A stretch of DNA of 6,800 nucleotides from JAXLYX01 sp046351215 (GTDB lineage: Bacteria > Myxococcota_A > Polyangia > Polyangiales > Houyiibacteriaceae): NCBI GenBank assembly GCA_046351215.1, contig JAXLYX010000055.1, positions 1-6,800 of the forward strand, written 5' to 3'. Position numbers and translations under genes: made by a program. The notes under the pieces were generated by a model. That model did no database searches. It worked only from the letters and a program-made list of their open reading frames with translations, and had not been told where the DNA came from. This document shows, piece after piece, positions 5,308-6,800 of this stretch. Positions within the stretch are counted from its first letter, which is position 1, and the number at the start of each line of letters is the position of its first letter.

Positions 5308-5538
5308 CTACGTCGCGTCCCGCATCACGCGGTAGGCGACCCACGCCGGCGTGAGGATGTACAGCGTGCCCACGGCGAGCCGTCCGACCCGCATGCGATG
5401 CGCGTCGGGCAGGAAGACGAAGACCGAAGGCACGCGGAAGAGTCGCGCGAGCGCGGCGGGCGGCTCCCGGAAAGCGAACGCGATGTACGTCACGCCGTAG
5501 AGGGCGAAGAGCGAGGCGAGGACGATCGGGCCGGTCAT
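5308..5538 (-). CDS. Small two-TM membrane protein, unknown function
   Basis: A 76-residue hydrophobic protein that I do not recognise. The first hydrophobic helix (about 4-22, PIVLASLFALYGVTYIAF) is followed by a loop with REPPAALARLF and PDAHRMRVGRL. A second helix (about 54-69, LAVGTLYILTPAWVAY) precedes a short basic tail. No catalytic motif is visible. The start at 5538 has a proper ribosome site (CGGAGA, 5-nt spacing) and gives a compact protein; longer frame extensions run back through the neighbouring gene in another reading frame. It starts 11 nt after the stop of the secreted two-cysteine protein gene, and its ribosome site lies in that junction, so the two are almost certainly one transcriptional unit. 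Plausible roles, such as helping or anchoring the secreted partner, are speculation. Confidence 0.72.
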   Translation of the reverse strand: MTGPIVLASLFALYGVTYIAFAFREPPAALARLFRVPSVFVFLPDAHRMRVGRLAVGTLYILTPAWVAYRVMRDAT

Positions 5539-5549
5539 GGGATCTCCGT

Positions 5550-5900
5550 TCAGGGCGCCGCGACCGAGAAGCCGACGAGGCATTTGTTCGTTCCCTGGCC
5601 GGCCTGGAACCTCGGCGTGACCAGCGAGCCGCTCTCCATCGCTCGCTGGAGCATCGTCACCATGCTCTCCGAGAGCGACTTGTTGCTGCACGAGCTCCCG
5701 CCCCAGCGGTATTCCGCGGCGCGTCCGACCGACGTGAGCACGACGCGGCCGTGGTACTGCAAGTAGGTGTCAGCGGTGGTGTGGCTGACCTCGAGCTCGG
5801 CGATGGTGCCCTCGGCGCCCACGGAGTCGAGCGCATGGGCGAGGCCGGGCAGGGCGAAGAGGGCGAGAGCGGTCACGATCGTGCGGATCTTTCGGGTCAT
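5550..5900 (-). CDS. Small secreted two-cysteine protein, unknown function
   Basis: A 116-residue exported protein. Residues 1-23 are a clear Sec signal (MTRKIR, hydrophobic TALALFALPGL, cleavage after AHA). The mature 93 residues contain a beta-like N-terminal part (GTIAELEVS, TYLQYHGRVVLTS), a predicted amphipathic helix (SESMVTMLQRAMESG, about 77-91) and a final strand (CLVGFSVAA). Just two cysteines, C71 and C107, flank the helix and probably form a disulfide. The strand-strand-Cys-helix-strand-Cys order recalls small secreted OB-fold-like domains, but no family is named with confidence. A good ribosome site (GAGGA) sits 7 nt before the ATG at 5900, and a strong hairpin precedes it. Upstream on the same strand is the ricin-type lectin gene (104-nt gap); downstream, 11 nt away, is a small membrane protein. 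The open frame continues upstream of this start, but only through the lectin gene out of frame. Confidence 0.82.
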   Translation of the reverse strand: MTRKIRTIVTALALFALPGLAHALDSVGAEGTIAELEVSHTTADTYLQYHGRVVLTSVGRAAEYRWGGSSCSNKSLSESMVTMLQRAMESGSLVTPRFQAGQGTNKCLVGFSVAAP

Positions 5901-5915
5901 CGGGCTTCCTCGGGA

Positions 5916-5941
5916 AGGGGAGACGAGCTCCTCGTTCCCCT
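5916..5941 (-). terminator. Stable hairpin between the lectin and secreted-protein genes
   Basis: An 11-bp stem with one bulged base and a 3-nt loop: AGGGGA-ACGAG arm (minus strand, 5941-5931) pairs with CTCGT-TCCCCT (5927-5916). It lies 64 nt after the lectin stop and just before the GAGGA ribosome site of the downstream gene. No T-tract follows, so it may be a lectin terminator or attenuator, or a 5'-UTR stem that modulates translation. Confidence 0.45.
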
Positions 5942-6004
5942 GGAAGTGACGACCCGCCGCCATCGGTTCACGCGTCGGTGCGTTTCTCGTTCCGGAAGAC
6001 CCCC

Positions 6005-6800
6005 TCAGCGCTCCACCGGCAACTGCCAGAACTGACCGCTGTAGTTCCCGCACGGCGCGATCTGCACCTGATTGTTGGTCCCGTCGTTGACGACGTCGAG
6101 GCAGCGCTCGGAGCCGCCGAGGTCGTTGCTCAAGCGATAATTCCCGCCGCCTGCGTCGACCGCATGCCAGCGCTGCCCGGCGCGGTCGCTGCACGGCGCG
6201 AAGACGAGCCGGTTGCTCCCGTCGGCGACGTCGAGGCAACGGTCCACGCCGCCGCGTCGCGTGGTCAGACGCACGGCGCCCGATGCGTCGAGGAGGCCCA
6301 CCCAGATCTGGGCCGCCGAGCCGTTGCAAGCGGTGAGCACCACCGTGATCGGCCCGCCGGGCGCGTATTCGAGGCAGATCTCCGGCCCGCGCCACGCGTT
6401 GGTCATGCGCATGACGCGCCACTCCGTCGTGGACTGCGGCACGGGCACGGGCTGCGGCACGGGCTGCGGCACCGGCACAGGTTGTGGCGTGGGCGCAGGC
6501 GCGGGAGCAGGCGCAGCGTCTCCCGGCATCTGCCACGCCTGGCCGGCGTAGTTGCCGCACGGGGCCATGCGGACGCGATCGTTGGTGCCGTCGTTCACGA
6601 CGTCGACGCAGCTCTGCGGACCGCGCAGGTCGTTGGTGAGACGCGAATACGCACCGGCGGCGTTCGCGTGGAAACGCTGGCCCGGTCGGCCGGCGCACGG
6701 AGCGAGCGTGAGCAGCGCCGACGCGCCGCTGCCTTCGTCCACGTCGAGGCAGAGGCCCGCGCCGAAGCGCACGGTGGTGAGCATCATCGCGTCGCCGTCC
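6005..6800 (-). CDS. Ricin-type beta-trefoil lectin-domain protein, N-terminus outside window
   Basis: The frame is open to the right edge (DGDAMMLTT at the border), so only the C-terminal 264 or so residues are seen. Numbering from the Met at 6787, five trefoil units appear. Two lie before a linker (Q37-R-F39, a degenerate QxW, and Q83-A-W85). Three follow it (Q160-I-W162, Q206-R-W208, Q252-F-W254). Each has the C-x-D-V...C pair typical of the fold (C13/31, 60/77, 138/154, 184/199, 229/246). The three C-terminal units make one complete beta-trefoil; the two N-terminal ones should be the second and third units of another, with its first unit beyond 6800. A Pro/Ala/Gln/Val linker (about 88-121, PQPVPVPQ repeats) separates the domains. 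Ricin-type domains bind glycans, often galactose-containing. The protein is probably exported, but no signal peptide is visible here. Any catalytic domain would lie further upstream. Confidence 0.85.
   Translation of the reverse strand, partial: DGDAMMLTTVRFGAGLCLDVDEGSGASALLTLAPCAGRPGQRFHANAAGAYSRLTNDLRGPQSCVDVVNDGTNDRVRMAPCGNYAGQAWQMPGDAAPAPAPAPTPQPVPVPQPVPQPVPVPQSTTEWRVMRMTNAWRGPEICLEYAPGGPITVVLTACNGSAAQIWVGLLDASGAVRLTTRRGGVDRCLDVADGSNRLVFAPCSDRAGQRWHAVDAGGGNYRLSNDLGGSERCLDVVNDGTNNQVQIAPCGNYSGQFWQLPVER
6020..6136 (-). repeat. Trefoil unit repeat, copy 2 (matches 6527-6643)
   Basis: The last trefoil unit (from RLSNDLGG to GQFWQL) aligns without gaps to the unit before the linker: 26 of 39 residues are identical by eye, including DVVNDGTN and APCGNY. 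Neither equals the other units so closely, so whole-domain duplication, or gene conversion between domains, is the best explanation. Confidence 0.8.
6425..6526 (-). repeat. Proline-rich linker coding low-complexity repeat
   Basis: Encodes PGD-AAPAPAPAP then PQPVPVPQPVPQPVPVPQ between the two lectin domains. At DNA level a 12-mer GGGCTGCGGCAC is exactly repeated at 6449-6460 and 6461-6472, with diverged copies on both sides. Such slippage-prone linkers often vary in length between strains. Confidence 0.75.
6527..6643 (-). repeat. Trefoil unit repeat, copy 1 (matches 6020-6136)
   Basis: The unit ending the N-terminal lectin domain (RLTNDLRG to GQAWQM), partner of the unit at 6020-6136. The position just before the linker matches the position of the other copy at the end of its domain, as expected for duplicated three-unit trefoils. 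Confidence 0.8.

Noticed and set aside
3971..5344. Long minus-strand open frame (457 codons)
   Set aside because: It overlaps three well-supported genes in other frames, and its product is a low-complexity Arg/Ser/Pro sequence with no family signature.
6213..6551. Plus-strand frame with a CGTGTGCGTG-like repeat product
   Set aside because: The Gly/Cys/Thr repeat is simply the antisense of the lectin's proline-rich linker.
5901..6698. N-terminal extension of the secreted-protein frame
   Set aside because: The extension is out of frame with the lectin gene on the same strand and is Arg-rich; a textbook signal peptide with a ribosome site begins at 5900.

Overview
The window is GC-rich DNA (about 66-70% G+C by eye, with strong G/C at third codon positions) carrying nine protein-coding genes and no RNA gene, insertion sequence or CRISPR array. 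The protein families point to a myxobacterium-like organism (Myxococcota, perhaps a Polyangia/Sandaracinaceae relative). A fibro-slime domain is joined to DUF4215-type Cys-rich repeats, which are a hallmark of that phylum. There is also a bacterial expansin lipoprotein, a ricin-type lectin with a proline-rich linker, and small secreted orphans. The taxonomic placement is inference from family content only.

Layout, left to right. (1) Positions 1-696 (+) hold the 3' end of a secreted fibro-slime/Cys-rich protein. (2) Positions 794-1492 (+) encode a GNAT acetyltransferase, preceded by a TAGGTT -10-like element. (3) Positions 1571-2269 (+) encode a lipoprotein expansin with the double-psi beta-barrel and CBM63 halves. 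Its stop abuts a bipartite GC hairpin that also lies at the end of the next, convergent gene. (4) On the minus strand, a TetR regulator (4118-3438) is followed by a DUF2236/MpaB-type putative heme oxygenase (3376-2324). The two read as a self-regulated cassette, with a 22-bp imperfect palindrome over the predicted tetR -35 box. (5) Diverging from tetR, positions 4229-4708 (+) encode a two-TM protein with a DUF3592-like soluble domain, and 4792-5283 (+) encode a Ddn-like (deazaflavin-dependent) oxidoreductase. (6) On the minus strand, converging on it, are a ricin-type lectin (entering from beyond 6800, ending at 6005), a small secreted two-cysteine protein (5900-5550) and a 76-residue two-TM protein (5538-5308). 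The last two are only 11 nt apart.

Functional themes. The window mixes exported carbohydrate- or surface-directed proteins (fibro-slime, expansin, ricin lectin) with a redox/regulatory block (TetR, MpaB-like oxygenase, Ddn-like reductase) of a type best known from actinobacteria. No single clear-cut new multigene system is visible. The most interesting items are: the expansin's remodelled active-site loop; the tetR operator with promoters that predict leaderless mRNAs on both sides of the divergent region; and the unrecognised secreted/membrane protein pair next to the lectin. Most gene assignments rest on family motifs recognised by eye. Promoters, hairpins and the operator are inference from sequence pattern. 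No stretch over 300 bases lacks a gene.
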